DNA of 64,000 bases from Flavobacteriales bacterium. Its GTDB lineage: Bacteria > Bacteroidota > Bacteroidia > Flavobacteriales_F > PHOS-HE28. Shown here one piece after another: positions 52,082-61,294 of this stretch. The first letter of the stretch is position 1. Each line of letters begins with the position of its first letter. The translations under genes were made by a program, and so were the position numbers. A model generated the notes under the pieces. That model saw nothing but the letters and a program-made list of their open reading frames with translations, had not been told where the DNA came from and searched no databases. Location of the stretch: the NCBI GenBank assembly GCA_016705545.1, contig JADIYA010000031.1:1-64000 (forward strand). The letters are read 5' to 3'.

Positions 52082-52872
52082 AGGCGTTCCTGGCCGCGGT
52101 TCTCGTGCTGGCATCATATGTTGCGGAGGCCGCGCGTTTTCCATGTGATGGGGAGGCCCCCCGGAAGAGCCAACAGGACAGGTTGCTCTGGAGCTATGCT
52201 CCTTTGTTGGATGCCGTGGAGGAGCAGCGCATCAACGACCGGCTGGTCGCATTCGCCCAGGAGACCAGCAATCAGGTCCTCGTGCTCATCGTGGATACGC
52301 TCTGTGGTGAAGAGCCTTCGGACCTCGCCTTCGCCATAGGCGAGCGCTGGGGCATCGGGCATAAGGGCTTCGACAATGGCATCGTCTTCCTGATCAAGCC
52401 CACGGGCAGCGCAGGCAATCGCAAGGTCTTCATCGCTACCGGTTACGGCCTCGAAGGCGCGATCCCAGACGCCACCTGCCGGAGGATCGTCGACAACGAG
52501 GTGATCCCCCATTTCAAGCAAGGTGAATTCGCGCGGGGCATCGAGGCCGCGCTGGATGTGATCTTCCCCTTGGCCAAGGGCGAATTCGACCACGCCAGCT
52601 ACGGCCGCAGGACTGTGCCATGGGGTGCTGTGCTCGTGGTAATCGGGATTGTGTTGATCATGGTGGTCTCCTGGCGCAGCGGCGTAAAGCGCTATGCCCG
52701 CACCAATAAGGTCGATTTCTGGACGGCGATGTGGCTGTTGAGCCAGATGAATCGCGGTCATGGTGGGCATCGCTCAGGCGGATTCACTGGCGGTGGCTTC
52801 AGGGGTGGGGGTGGTTTCGGCGGCTTCGGTGGAGGCAGTTTCGGCGGTGGTGGGGCAGGTGGCAGTTGGTGA
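52078..52872 (+). CDS. TPM domain protein with signal peptide, TM and Gly-rich tail (YgcG-like)
   Basis: 264 residues from ATG 52078, overlapping the upstream stop. Signal peptide MKAFLAAVLVLASYVAEAA, then the TPM domain (LLWSYAPLLDAVEEQRINDR, SNQVLVLIVDTLCGEEPSDL, FDNGIVFLIKPTGS, FIATGYGLEGAIPDATCRRI). One membrane segment follows (GAVLVVIGIVLIMVVSW), then a Gly/Ser/Phe tail (GGFRGGGGFGGFGGGSFGGG). This layout is the usual LemA partner. The TPM domain sits in the periplasm. Confidence 0.9.
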   Translation: MKAFLAAVLVLASYVAEAARFPCDGEAPRKSQQDRLLWSYAPLLDAVEEQRINDRLVAFAQETSNQVLVLIVDTLCGEEPSDLAFAIGERWGIGHKGFDNGIVFLIKPTGSAGNRKVFIATGYGLEGAIPDATCRRIVDNEVIPHFKQGEFARGIEAALDVIFPLAKGEFDHASYGRRTVPWGAVLVVIGIVLIMVVSWRSGVKRYARTNKVDFWTAMWLLSQMNRGHGGHRSGGFTGGGFRGGGGFGGFGGGSFGGGGAGGSW

Positions 52873-52915
52873 TCCAGCGTAGGCGGGCGACTCCCTCCAG
52901 TACATTAGCCGCCGG

Positions 52916-53887
52916 ATGATGCACAACGGCAGCGCGATAGCGCGTCCCATTCTTCTGGCTTCCATGTTCGCCATTTCAGTGGCCCTTTCGCACGTTGCTG
53001 GCGCCCAAAGCGTGCAGCTGCTGCTGATCCGCGGCGATTCGCTCTTGGACGCCGATAAGCCGCAGCGCGCGCTCGACCTCTTCGATCAGGCCGTGAAGCG
53101 TGAGGCTACACCCGCCACCTTGCTCGCCCGTTCCCGGGCCTACTACAAGCTCGATCGGATGGAGCGCTTCGTGCAGGACATCGACCGCGTGCTACGCATG
53201 GACAGCACCAATGGTGAAGCGCACTTCCAGCGCGGCATCTACTCGTTGCAGGCCAACGATAGCGACCGGGCCGAGTTCCATGGCGCCCGGGCCATTGAGC
53301 ATGCGCGCAACGACCGCAGCAAGGCCAAGGCGCTCAATGTGCGCGGCGAGGCGCGTGCTGAACGGAAGCATTATGCGGAAGCCGCTTCGGACCTTGCTCA
53401 AGCATGGGCCCTCGGCTTGGAAGATGTGCCGGCCATGCGGACATTGGCCAGGCTCTACGACGGCGAGGGCCAGTATGCCGAAGCCCTGCGCGTGCTGGAA
53501 CGGCTCTGCGAGCTGGATCCAGGCGATATGGGGAATTGGACCAACCGCGCGAACGAACTGAACATGCTTGGTCGGTACGAAGAAGCCATCGGCATGGCCG
53601 ATCGAGCACTCAGCTCAGATAAGGACGAGCCCGTTGCCATGAGCCATAAGGCCTACGCACTCACCAAGCTTGAACGGGATGCGGATGCTTGGCCTGTGCT
53701 CGACCGGAGCTTGCGCAACTATCCGAGCAATCCGTTCGCACTGCGCACGCGTGCCATCCTTCGCCTGCGCAAAGGCGAGCGCGCCAAGGCGTGCGATGAT
53801 CTCACTTTGGCAAAGGCACTGGCCGAGATCCCCGAGGTTGACCGCATGCTGATCGAGCACTGCGATGGCGGGAAGCCCAAGCGCTAG
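52916..53887 (+). CDS. TPR repeat protein, exported
   Basis: 323 residues: signal peptide (ARPILLASMFAISVALSHVA, GAQS), then tandem TPR/Sel1-like helices: LLLIRGDSLLDADKPQRALD, DIDRVLRMDSTNGEAHFQRG, LNVRGEARAERKHYAEAASD, LARLYDGEGQYAEALRVLER, LGRYEEAIGMADRALSSDKD. Protein-protein interaction in the periplasm is likely. A TACATTAG box ends 7 nt before the start. It overlaps the stop of the convergent gene by 4 nt. Confidence 0.85.
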   Translation: MMHNGSAIARPILLASMFAISVALSHVAGAQSVQLLLIRGDSLLDADKPQRALDLFDQAVKREATPATLLARSRAYYKLDRMERFVQDIDRVLRMDSTNGEAHFQRGIYSLQANDSDRAEFHGARAIEHARNDRSKAKALNVRGEARAERKHYAEAASDLAQAWALGLEDVPAMRTLARLYDGEGQYAEALRVLERLCELDPGDMGNWTNRANELNMLGRYEEAIGMADRALSSDKDEPVAMSHKAYALTKLERDADAWPVLDRSLRNYPSNPFALRTRAILRLRKGERAKACDDLTLAKALAEIPEVDRMLIEHCDGGKPKR

Positions 53888-56259
53888 CGCGTGATGATCA
53901 GCTTTATGCGCGCACTGATGTCGTGCTGACCAGTGATGTTCAGGGTGTAAGCTCCGGGGGCGAGGTCCCAATCGGCGTCGAGCACCCCCGATGACGGCCA
54001 GTTCCCCAGTACGACGACGCGCCCCGCGTGATCGATCACATCATATGTGCCGGCCCCGATGCCAATAGCCTGCACGCGCACTGAGCCTTCTGATGGATTC
54101 GGGAACAAGAGCACGCGCGCCGCGGCCTCTTCAATGCCCGTGTCATCCACATAGTACAGTTCGAATGCATCAAGGCCCGCTTCCACCACGTGCCCAGGAC
54201 TCGTATCGGCTGTGGATGCGATGATTCGCATGGTGGCCGTGGGCTGTAGGAAGTCACTGATCAGGTAGTCGCGGGAAAGCCATGTCCCATTGCCGTTGCT
54301 GTTGGCGGTTATGGTCTCCATGGTCATTGTGGTGCTGCCATTGTCAATACGGATCAAGAGCTGGTCATTGGGGTTGCCGCTGCCGCCGCCATTCACGAAC
54401 CAGCGCTCGAAGCGCACGTGGGCCGCGCCGGAGCCCGTGGCATCGAATAGGGGAGAGGTGACCACTGCGCTCCCGCCATCAACGTCATTGTCCCCTGCAC
54501 CGCCGCCGCTCAGGCCAGTCACAAAAGCCGATTCGCCGCAATCGCCTGCGGCATCCGTGGATGGGTTGCTGGGGTTGTTGCCTAAGCTGGTGCCTTCAGG
54601 AACCCCGCGCTCCCATTGGCCTGAGGTGGCATCGCCGCTCACCGTCCAGCCTAGGTCGAGGGCGAAATCATCGGCATAACCAGCAGGCAGCTGCACTTGG
54701 AAACTGTTGCTCGAGGGGCTCATTGGTGCAGGCGCGACACAGGTGGTGTGCCAGCCCCAGCGCCCTGCTGTGATCGAATAGCTTTCTGCGAACACGCCTT
54801 GCAGCGTGCAATTGCCATTGGCATCGGTGGTGCCGGTGTAGCTGTATGATTGGCTCTCGATCACGACCGTTGCACCTTCAACCGGATCCCCAGTGCCTTG
54901 GGTGATCACGTTGCAGTTCACATCGAACGGGACCATTGGCTCCAATTGGATCGGCAGCACCGTCACCTGGCCGTTCACGAGCTGCACACCGTTGATGGTG
55001 GCCGGGTAGTATCCCGGTGCTGAAGCGATGACCGTATAGCTGCCTGCGGTGGCGAAGCCCGTGGCATACTGACCGTCCACGCCGGTGATGTCCGTTGCTG
55101 AGGTGCCGGTGATCTGAACGGTGGCATTGCCCACCAGGGCCGCCGTGACGGCATTGGTCACAGGGCCTTCGAGCCAGCAGGCTTGCACGTAAGTGGGCGC
55201 GAGCACGAAAAGCCCGCGTTGCATATCGGAGATGATCAGGTTACCCGACGGGAAGTACGGATACACGCCCCAGGCTCCGTTGAAACCATCGCCTGCGAGC
55301 GGTGTGGTGTCGTAATGGCCCACCTCCACCATGTTGTGTGGATCGCTCACGTCGTAGATGGTAACGCCGAAGGTGTAGTAGGAGGTGACGGCATAGCCAT
55401 TCAGCCAATAGGTGTTGTGCGGGATGGCACCGGAGCCATTGTCGCTGCGCAAGCGGTCCTCTTCAGTAATGTCCGTGGGGTCGCTCACATCATAGGCGCC
55501 CACATAGGCGTTGGTTCGTTCGTCGGTGGTGAAGAGGTAATCGCCGCTTGAATCGAGCCAGGTGTTGTGCGTGAAATCACTGGGTGTGTTCTTGGTGCCG
55601 AGCAGCACAGGCGCTGCAGGGTCCGAGACATCGACGATGGAGAAGAAGCCATCATAGATGTGCGCGGCATAGAGCGTATCGCCGCGGGCAAAACTGTCGT
55701 GGCAGTACCAGGTGTCGAACTCGCCAACTTCCACCGGGTTCATCGGGTCCTGGGTGAGATCGTACATGATCACGCCGCCATTTCCGCGGTTAGCTCCATG
55801 AATGAACAGGCGCCCGTTCTCGTCTATGAAAAGGGAATGCGATGTGGTCCATCCGGGAGCGTCCCACACGATTGCGGGCAGGTTGGTGCTCTGCGGCAGC
55901 GGGCTCAGGTCAACAATGGTGAGTTCGCCGTCCGCGGCCTCCGTGGTCACGTAGGCGTAGTCGCCCCAGACCTTGATCTCGCGCCAGATGCTCGCAGGGC
56001 CCGGGAAGAAGAAGATCTCCTGTGGGTTCGTTGGATCGGCAAGGCTCACCACGCTCAGGCCTCCGGGGTTCTGGGCATCGGTTCCGCAAACGCCCATCAG
56101 CGCGTATTCGTTACCTAATTCATCAGTGTAGCCCCAAAGGTTGCTGAGGTTGCTGTTGCGCAGCAACTGATAGTCTAGTTGCCCCACGAAATCGATGTTC
56201 AACTGGGCCGTGGCAGCGAGCGCAGGAATCAATGCGGCGGAAAGGAGGATTGCTCTCAT
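53884..56259 (-). CDS. Choice-of-anchor B/LVIVD-type secreted protein, T9SS-sorted
   Basis: About 791 residues from ATG 56259 (MRAILLSAALIPALAATAQ). Residues ~25-370 form LVIVD/choice-of-anchor B propeller blades: EYALMGVCGTDAQNPGGLSV, VWGDYAYVTTEAADGELTIV, WTTSHSLFIDENGRLFIHGA, CHDSFARGDTLYAAHIYDGF, FTHNTWLDSSGDYLFTTDER. Two carboxypeptidase-regulatory-like domains follow (ITGVDGQYATGFATAGSYTV; GATVVIESQSYSYTGTTDAN), then a MAM/CUB-like beta domain (DDFALDLGWTVSGDATSGQW). The sorting domain is at the C-terminus (RVLLFPNPSEGSVRVQAIGI). Surface protein. A TACTTTGG box lies 17 nt upstream. Confidence 0.88.
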   Translation of the reverse strand: MRAILLSAALIPALAATAQLNIDFVGQLDYQLLRNSNLSNLWGYTDELGNEYALMGVCGTDAQNPGGLSVVSLADPTNPQEIFFFPGPASIWREIKVWGDYAYVTTEAADGELTIVDLSPLPQSTNLPAIVWDAPGWTTSHSLFIDENGRLFIHGANRGNGGVIMYDLTQDPMNPVEVGEFDTWYCHDSFARGDTLYAAHIYDGFFSIVDVSDPAAPVLLGTKNTPSDFTHNTWLDSSGDYLFTTDERTNAYVGAYDVSDPTDITEEDRLRSDNGSGAIPHNTYWLNGYAVTSYYTFGVTIYDVSDPHNMVEVGHYDTTPLAGDGFNGAWGVYPYFPSGNLIISDMQRGLFVLAPTYVQACWLEGPVTNAVTAALVGNATVQITGTSATDITGVDGQYATGFATAGSYTVIASAPGYYPATINGVQLVNGQVTVLPIQLEPMVPFDVNCNVITQGTGDPVEGATVVIESQSYSYTGTTDANGNCTLQGVFAESYSITAGRWGWHTTCVAPAPMSPSSNSFQVQLPAGYADDFALDLGWTVSGDATSGQWERGVPEGTSLGNNPSNPSTDAAGDCGESAFVTGLSGGGAGDNDVDGGSAVVTSPLFDATGSGAAHVRFERWFVNGGGSGNPNDQLLIRIDNGSTTMTMETITANSNGNGTWLSRDYLISDFLQPTATMRIIASTADTSPGHVVEAGLDAFELYYVDDTGIEEAAARVLLFPNPSEGSVRVQAIGIGAGTYDVIDHAGRVVVLGNWPSSGVLDADWDLAPGAYTLNITGQHDISARIKLIITR

Positions 56260-56395
56260 GGGGGTGGCTGATCGTGCCAAAGTAGGGGATGCTGCAATGC
56301 GGTCAGAGCCAGGCTTGCGATAGGATCCTTGCGTACCGATGAAGGCTTGCGATCAGCCGATGAGCGCAGCGGGTATCTTGGCCGCCCCAGAAGCC

Positions 56396-57184
56396 ATGCC
56401 CGACATACTCTGCACCACCGACCTCACCCCAGCGGCAGACACCGCCCTGCTGCACGCCTTGGCTCTCGGCGACCGCTTGGGCGCTCGCGTAAGCCTGCTT
56501 CATGTGCTCGGCAAGAATGATCGGGACAACACTGCGAAGGATCGGGTGGAGGCTGCCATCCGGACCCGTGCTGAACAAGCCGGCGGTGGACAAGTGCGCA
56601 TCCTCTTGCCGGATGGCGATTTCATGGAAGAGATCGCCGCCGAGAGCGCCCGCGGGCATTTGCTGGTCGTGATGGGCACCCACGGCCCAAAGGGCTTGAG
56701 GCAATCCATCTTCGGAGCCGATATCCTGAAACTCGTTCGACGCTCAGCCGTGCCTTGCTACGTGGTGCAAGCCGAAAGCCCAGTGGACAAGGAACTCAGT
56801 CGGATCGTGATGCCCGTAGCAGGCCACCTGGACATTGAGCGCCTCATCGACACCGTTTGCCTTCAGGCCAAGGCTTGGGCTGCGGAAGTGGATGTGTTCC
56901 AGCTCGTGCGTCCCGGTGAACAGCCCAGCGATATCCTCCTGAAGAATAAGCTGCGGATGTTGGAGCGCTTGCAGCAAGAAGGCATCCGCCATCGCGAGGT
57001 GAATGAGCCTTCCACTTCCTTCAGCGTGGGTTTCGCCAAGGCCACCATTGAATACGCGCAGCGCGCAGGTGCGGGTGCCATCGCGATCATGGCGAAGGCC
57101 AGCGATGAGTTCCGCTACATTGCCGATGCCGAAAAAGAGCGCATCCTGGCCAATGAGGCGCGCATCCCGGTGATCTGCGCCTGA
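56396..57184 (+). CDS. Universal stress protein, two UspA domains
   Basis: 262 residues from ATG 56396 (MPDILCTTDLTPAADTALLH). First UspA domain with the ATP-binding G2xG9xG-like motif VVMGTHGPKGLRQSIFGADI. Second domain from RIVMPVAGHLDIERLIDTVC, with a weaker motif (AIAIMAKASDEFRYIADAEK). Tandem UspA proteins bind nucleotides and act in stress survival. Cytoplasmic. A TATCTTGG box lies 14 nt upstream of the ATG. Confidence 0.85.
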   Translation: MPDILCTTDLTPAADTALLHALALGDRLGARVSLLHVLGKNDRDNTAKDRVEAAIRTRAEQAGGGQVRILLPDGDFMEEIAAESARGHLLVVMGTHGPKGLRQSIFGADILKLVRRSAVPCYVVQAESPVDKELSRIVMPVAGHLDIERLIDTVCLQAKAWAAEVDVFQLVRPGEQPSDILLKNKLRMLERLQQEGIRHREVNEPSTSFSVGFAKATIEYAQRAGAGAIAIMAKASDEFRYIADAEKERILANEARIPVICA

Positions 57185-57268
57185 TACGGGCTGGGTTGCC
57201 CACCTGCCCCTCGGAGCTTCTGGCTATCTTCGTGCACCTTATCCTAGGTGCCCTAATTCTCAGTTGCC

Positions 57269-60034
57269 ATGCGGTTTCCGCTCCTGTTCATCTCGCTTTT
57301 TGGCGCTTCGGCGATGGTGGGCCAGTTCGGCGCCGCCTCGGTTGCGGTTCCACAGGTCAGTTCCAATGATCTGCAAGCCATTGATGTGGATGCCGATGGC
57401 GATATTGACCTGGTGAGCCTTCAGCCCGGGTTGGATATGGGCTGGTACCCGAATGCCGATGGGCAAGGCGGCTTCGGCGCACGCCAGACCATTGTTGCAG
57501 CCAGTTTCTCGCCCTCGCTTTGGGCTCTGGCCGACGTGACCGGCGATGGCGCTCCGGATGCGGTCTTCGTAGGGGATGCAGGGCAAGTGCTCTACTTGGC
57601 CGTGAGTGACCCTGCTGGCACTTTCCTTCAGCCGCAACCGCTGCTCAACTTGGATGGATCGGGGCTTAGCCTCGCGGCCATCGCCCTTGTCGAAGTCACT
57701 GGCGATGGATTACGTGAGATCGTGCTCTCCGTGAATGAGAGCAACGAGACAAGCCGCTTGTTGGTAGGCCTGAACGTTCAGGGAACATTCACAGACTTCA
57801 TCGAGGCGGGTCCGCTTTTCGCCGGAAGCGCCCCGACCTTCATCCTCCATGGCGACATCGACTTCTCCGGCGGGAATGACTTGCTGGTAATGGACATGCT
57901 CGGCCAGCTGCTGGTGCTCAGGAACTTGAACGGCGATGGTTCGGATTGGCTTGCAGACACCTTGGACCTCCCGAATGGGATGTTCAGCTTCGTCCGACCA
58001 CAGCTCATCGATGTGGATGGGGACGGAGACCTGGACCTTGCCGAGGCGCGATTTCCGAATGTTTTCTGGCGTGAGAACCCCTTGCTCGAGGGCGGGGTTT
58101 GGGGCCCGTGGACGGCCCACCAACTCGAACCGTGGACCACTGCAGGCCAGGGGGTTTTCGGGAGCCTAGGTTGTGGGATAGGTGCAGGTGTGGTGTTCCG
58201 CCCTGAGAATCCCGCTTTGCAGCTGCGCTATGGTCATTGGGTCCAAGAGGTGGAGGCCTTTTCTTACCGTCAGGATCTTGCAGCCGTGCCGCAGGGTGTG
58301 CCAATGCTGTTGGCCGATTTCAATGGCGATGGACGGGACGACCTGATCATGTATGACCAAGGTGATGCGCTCATGTTGCTCAATACGATCGAGGTGCCGG
58401 TTGAGCCGGCCATCTTACCCGATTTGCCCGCGCTGTGCAAGTACGGGAATGAAGTTCCTCTTCCGGATGCACAACCCTCTGGTGGACAGTGGAGCGGACC
58501 AGCCGTCTTCCAGAATGAATTGCTGCGGCAGATGCTATCCGGATCAGGCAATTTCACCCTGGCTTACATCGCCTACGAGGCCGGTGGTTGCGCGATAGGT
58601 GATCTGGCAACCATCAATGTGGTCGAGTTCCCACTCATCAGCCCCTTCCTCGGAGGCTCCTATTGTCGGAATGAAGCACCGATCCAGTTGAGTTCCACGC
58701 CTCCCGGCGTCACTTGGTACGGCATCGAGCAGGATGGCGTCTTCGACCCCGCCACCTTCCAAGGTAGTTTCATCGTGGCCGAGTTCGTGGATGTGACTGG
58801 CGAGGCCTGTGCGGCGGAGTCCTTTCCCATTCTCATGCAGACCCCCTTGCCGGTCAGCATCGATCCAGTGGGTCCGTTCTGCGTGAACAGCGGTCCCCAA
58901 CTGATTACTGGCAGCACGGTTGCCTTCGATTATGAGTGGTCTGGCGATATCGTGTCCTGGAATACTTCGGGTGCTGTCTTCTCGCCAGCCCAAGGGCCTG
59001 GCACTTACACCGTCATACTTACGGCCAATCCCTCAGACCCAACGCAATGCCCTGGTTACGATACGATTCAGGTCGTAGTGAATGACCAGTTCCCCGACAT
59101 CGAAATCAGTGAGATTCCTGTGCTCTGCACCGTCAGCGGTCCGGTTGACTTGGTTCCGCATGCAACGCCCCCAGGGGGTATTTGGGCCGGTCCTGGGGTG
59201 AGCAACGGCGGCTTTGATCCCGCAACTGTTCCCGCCGGAGCCTATTTGGTCACCTACACTGCCAGCCTCGAAGGATGCCTGGCTTCGCAGGTTGCATCCA
59301 TTAAAGTGCTCGACGAAGCGGAGGTGACGCCATCAGCGAACCTCGAAATTTGTCCGGCCGATGATCCTCTGCAATTCTCAGGCTTCCCCGAAGGGGGCGC
59401 TTGGAATGCCCCGCTTGATGCGAATGGCCAATTCGACCCCTCCACGGCCCTGGTAGGCGCGTACACCGTGGTTTACACATGGGTCGGGCAGGATGGCTGC
59501 GTGCTCAATGCTCCGGAACAGATCATTTCGGTGCTCAGCACCACAGCGGTCGAGATTGAACCCATCGGGGTGCTCTGCGATGATCTCGAAGCCGTGCCGA
59601 TTTCCGGCTTTCCGGGCGGCATATGGAGCGGGGCGGCTGTGGGTGAAGGCGAGGTCGTGATAATTAACCCAGGTGCGCTCGGGCCAGGCCAATGGCCGCT
59701 TACGCTCACAGCAAGCGGACCGGGACAATGCCCGGGCAGCAGCACGGTTGACCTTGTGGTGGAAGTCTGCACCGGTGCGCCGGAGCTGGAGGTTGCGCTT
59801 GCAGAGGCTTGGCCGAATCCCTTCAGCGAGGAAATCGTGCTCCGGATAGGGGCCATGGGCCTGCTGCACCTCGAACTTTACGACACTGCCGGTCGGTGTA
59901 TTGGCAGTTATGGGCAGCAACAGGCTGGAGGGCGCTTGGTGCTTAACCAATCCGGGGCTATGCCAGGAGCTTATTTCCTGAAGCTCACGCCCGAGGCCGG
60001 TGTGCCGAAGGTTCTGTGCTTGGTGAAGCTTTGA
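57269..60034 (+). CDS. Large FG-GAP repeat secreted protein, T9SS-sorted
   Basis: 921 residues: signal peptide (FPLLFISLFGASAMVGQ), FG-GAP/VCBS-type repeats in the first ~370 residues (DVDADGDIDLV, DVTGDGAPDAVFV, DVDGDGDLDLAEA, DFNGDGRDDLIMY). Then five or so PKD/Ig-like units with paired Cys and Gly-Gly-x-Trp turns (QPSGGQWSGPAVFQN, PPGGIWAGPGVSNGGFDPAT, FPEGGAWNAPLD, FPGGIWSGAAV). It ends in a type A sorting domain (EAWPNPFSEEIVLRIGAMGL, MPGAYFLKL). Probably displayed on or released from the surface. A TATCTTCG box lies about 40 nt upstream. Confidence 0.9.
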   Translation: MRFPLLFISLFGASAMVGQFGAASVAVPQVSSNDLQAIDVDADGDIDLVSLQPGLDMGWYPNADGQGGFGARQTIVAASFSPSLWALADVTGDGAPDAVFVGDAGQVLYLAVSDPAGTFLQPQPLLNLDGSGLSLAAIALVEVTGDGLREIVLSVNESNETSRLLVGLNVQGTFTDFIEAGPLFAGSAPTFILHGDIDFSGGNDLLVMDMLGQLLVLRNLNGDGSDWLADTLDLPNGMFSFVRPQLIDVDGDGDLDLAEARFPNVFWRENPLLEGGVWGPWTAHQLEPWTTAGQGVFGSLGCGIGAGVVFRPENPALQLRYGHWVQEVEAFSYRQDLAAVPQGVPMLLADFNGDGRDDLIMYDQGDALMLLNTIEVPVEPAILPDLPALCKYGNEVPLPDAQPSGGQWSGPAVFQNELLRQMLSGSGNFTLAYIAYEAGGCAIGDLATINVVEFPLISPFLGGSYCRNEAPIQLSSTPPGVTWYGIEQDGVFDPATFQGSFIVAEFVDVTGEACAAESFPILMQTPLPVSIDPVGPFCVNSGPQLITGSTVAFDYEWSGDIVSWNTSGAVFSPAQGPGTYTVILTANPSDPTQCPGYDTIQVVVNDQFPDIEISEIPVLCTVSGPVDLVPHATPPGGIWAGPGVSNGGFDPATVPAGAYLVTYTASLEGCLASQVASIKVLDEAEVTPSANLEICPADDPLQFSGFPEGGAWNAPLDANGQFDPSTALVGAYTVVYTWVGQDGCVLNAPEQIISVLSTTAVEIEPIGVLCDDLEAVPISGFPGGIWSGAAVGEGEVVIINPGALGPGQWPLTLTASGPGQCPGSSTVDLVVEVCTGAPELEVALAEAWPNPFSEEIVLRIGAMGLLHLELYDTAGRCIGSYGQQQAGGRLVLNQSGAMPGAYFLKLTPEAGVPKVLCLVKL

Positions 60035-60068
60035 CCTGCAGTTATTCCTGTACTTGAGGGCGTTCAGA

Positions 60069-60099
60069 TTTGGCCGGATCGCCAAGGCCCTTACTTTCG
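60069..60099 (+). promoter_or_regulatory. Bacteroidota promoter (TTTG-N19-TACTTTCG)
   Basis: TTTG at 60069-60072 and TACTTTCG at 60092-60099, spaced by 19 nt, the ideal Bacteroidota layout. ATG 60124 follows after 24 nt. The best full promoter found in the window; it serves the DGQHR gene. Confidence 0.7.
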
Positions 60100-60123
60100 G
60101 AACCGCCTATTAACCATCGCGCC

Positions 60124-61227
60124 ATGATCGCTACCCAGATCCGCCAGAAAGACGCCAGCTTCTATTTCGTTTCCTATCCGGCTGAGGATATCCTTCGCCG
60201 TGTCCGCTTCATCAGCCGCTTTTACGCTGAAGGAGAGAAGAGCATCGCTCCGGAAGAAGCCAAGAAAGGGGATGACATCGCTGGCTTCATCCAGAAGATC
60301 GAACGCAGCGATGCCGCCTTCCAGCGGACCATGTCGCATGGCAAGATCAAGGCGATACGCAACTTCTACGAGACAGCCGTGGCCCAACCGCCGATTCCAG
60401 GCACCGTCCTGCTTTTCAGCAGCGACATCCTCGATTTCTCGCCCATCGGCAACACCAAGAACATAGGCGACCTGAAGGAGCCGAAGGACAAATACCTGAT
60501 CATTGATGGTCAGCACCGTTTGGCCGCGCTTGAATTCTACATGCGCTCGCATCCGCAGGAAGCCAAGACCATCCATGTGCCCTGCATCATCTTCGACGGC
60601 GAGAGCGAGGATTTCGCCGCCGAGATGTTCGTGATCATCAACAGCACACCGACAAGGATCAACAAGAGCCACCTGATCGACCTGTATGAGCGCGTAAGCT
60701 GGGAGCGGCCCGATAAGCGAATGGCGGCCAAGGTGATCGAGCGGCTTTATGGTGAAGACAGCAGCCCGTTGCAGTACCGGATCAACCGGTTGGGGAATCG
60801 CAGCAAGCAGGAGAAGTGGATCATGCAAGCGGAGCTCTTCAACGAGGTGCATCGGTGGGTGGCGCGCGGGTTCGAGAAGGGCGAGAAGGTGAATGATGCC
60901 AATGTGATGAAGCGCTATCGGATCCTGCAGGAGTTCTTCAAGGCCGCCAAGGCTGCTTTCGGCGATACATGGGGAGATCCCCGCTATCACGTCACTAAGC
61001 CCGTCACCATCAAAGCGCTGATCCGTGTTTGCGCTGACCTCAACGCCCGCGACCGCGGCGACGAAGACACCCGCCTCCAGCGCTGGACCCAGCGTCTCAC
61101 CAATGCTTGGAGCGATGAGAAGCGAGAGTTCCGCGACGATGGCTTCTACGAGCGCTTCGCAGCGAAAGGGCAGGTGGAGCGCGTGGGCAAAGTGCACAAG
61201 TACCTCAGTGGGAAGTTGGGCCTGTAA
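60124..61227 (+). CDS. DGQHR domain protein (DndB/ParB-like)
   Basis: 367 residues, cytoplasmic. ATG 60124 (MIATQIRQKDASFYFVSYPA) is favoured by the promoter; an upstream in-frame start lies in it. The defining motif is KYLIIDGQHRLAALEFYMRS (residues ~125-145), preceded by QRTMSHGKIKAIRNFYE and followed by FVIINSTPTRINKSHLIDLY and a helical C-terminus (EKWIMQAELFNEVHRWVARG, VKPVTIKALIRVCADL-like TKPVTIKALIRVCADLNARD). DGQHR proteins include DndB, which regulates DNA phosphorothioation, and many solitary proteins of unknown role. No dnd or other defence gene is nearby here. Own promoter and terminator. Confidence 0.85.
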   Translation: MIATQIRQKDASFYFVSYPAEDILRRVRFISRFYAEGEKSIAPEEAKKGDDIAGFIQKIERSDAAFQRTMSHGKIKAIRNFYETAVAQPPIPGTVLLFSSDILDFSPIGNTKNIGDLKEPKDKYLIIDGQHRLAALEFYMRSHPQEAKTIHVPCIIFDGESEDFAAEMFVIINSTPTRINKSHLIDLYERVSWERPDKRMAAKVIERLYGEDSSPLQYRINRLGNRSKQEKWIMQAELFNEVHRWVARGFEKGEKVNDANVMKRYRILQEFFKAAKAAFGDTWGDPRYHVTKPVTIKALIRVCADLNARDRGDEDTRLQRWTQRLTNAWSDEKREFRDDGFYERFAAKGQVERVGKVHKYLSGKLGL

Positions 61228-61234
61228 GTCCGAA

Positions 61235-61290
61235 CGACCTCAATGGAAAGGGGCCGGCTCTCGAGAGCCGGCCCCTTTCCATTGAGGTCG
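61235..61290. terminator. Bidirectional terminator: perfect 56-bp palindrome
   Basis: Two 28-nt arms (61235-61262, 61263-61290) are exact reverse complements with no spacer. The core is GGGGCCGGCTCTCGAGAGCC, with flanking A/T-rich pairs. It lies between two convergent genes and 4 nt from the stop of the minus-strand gene. Confidence 0.85.
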
Positions 61291-61294
61291 TACC

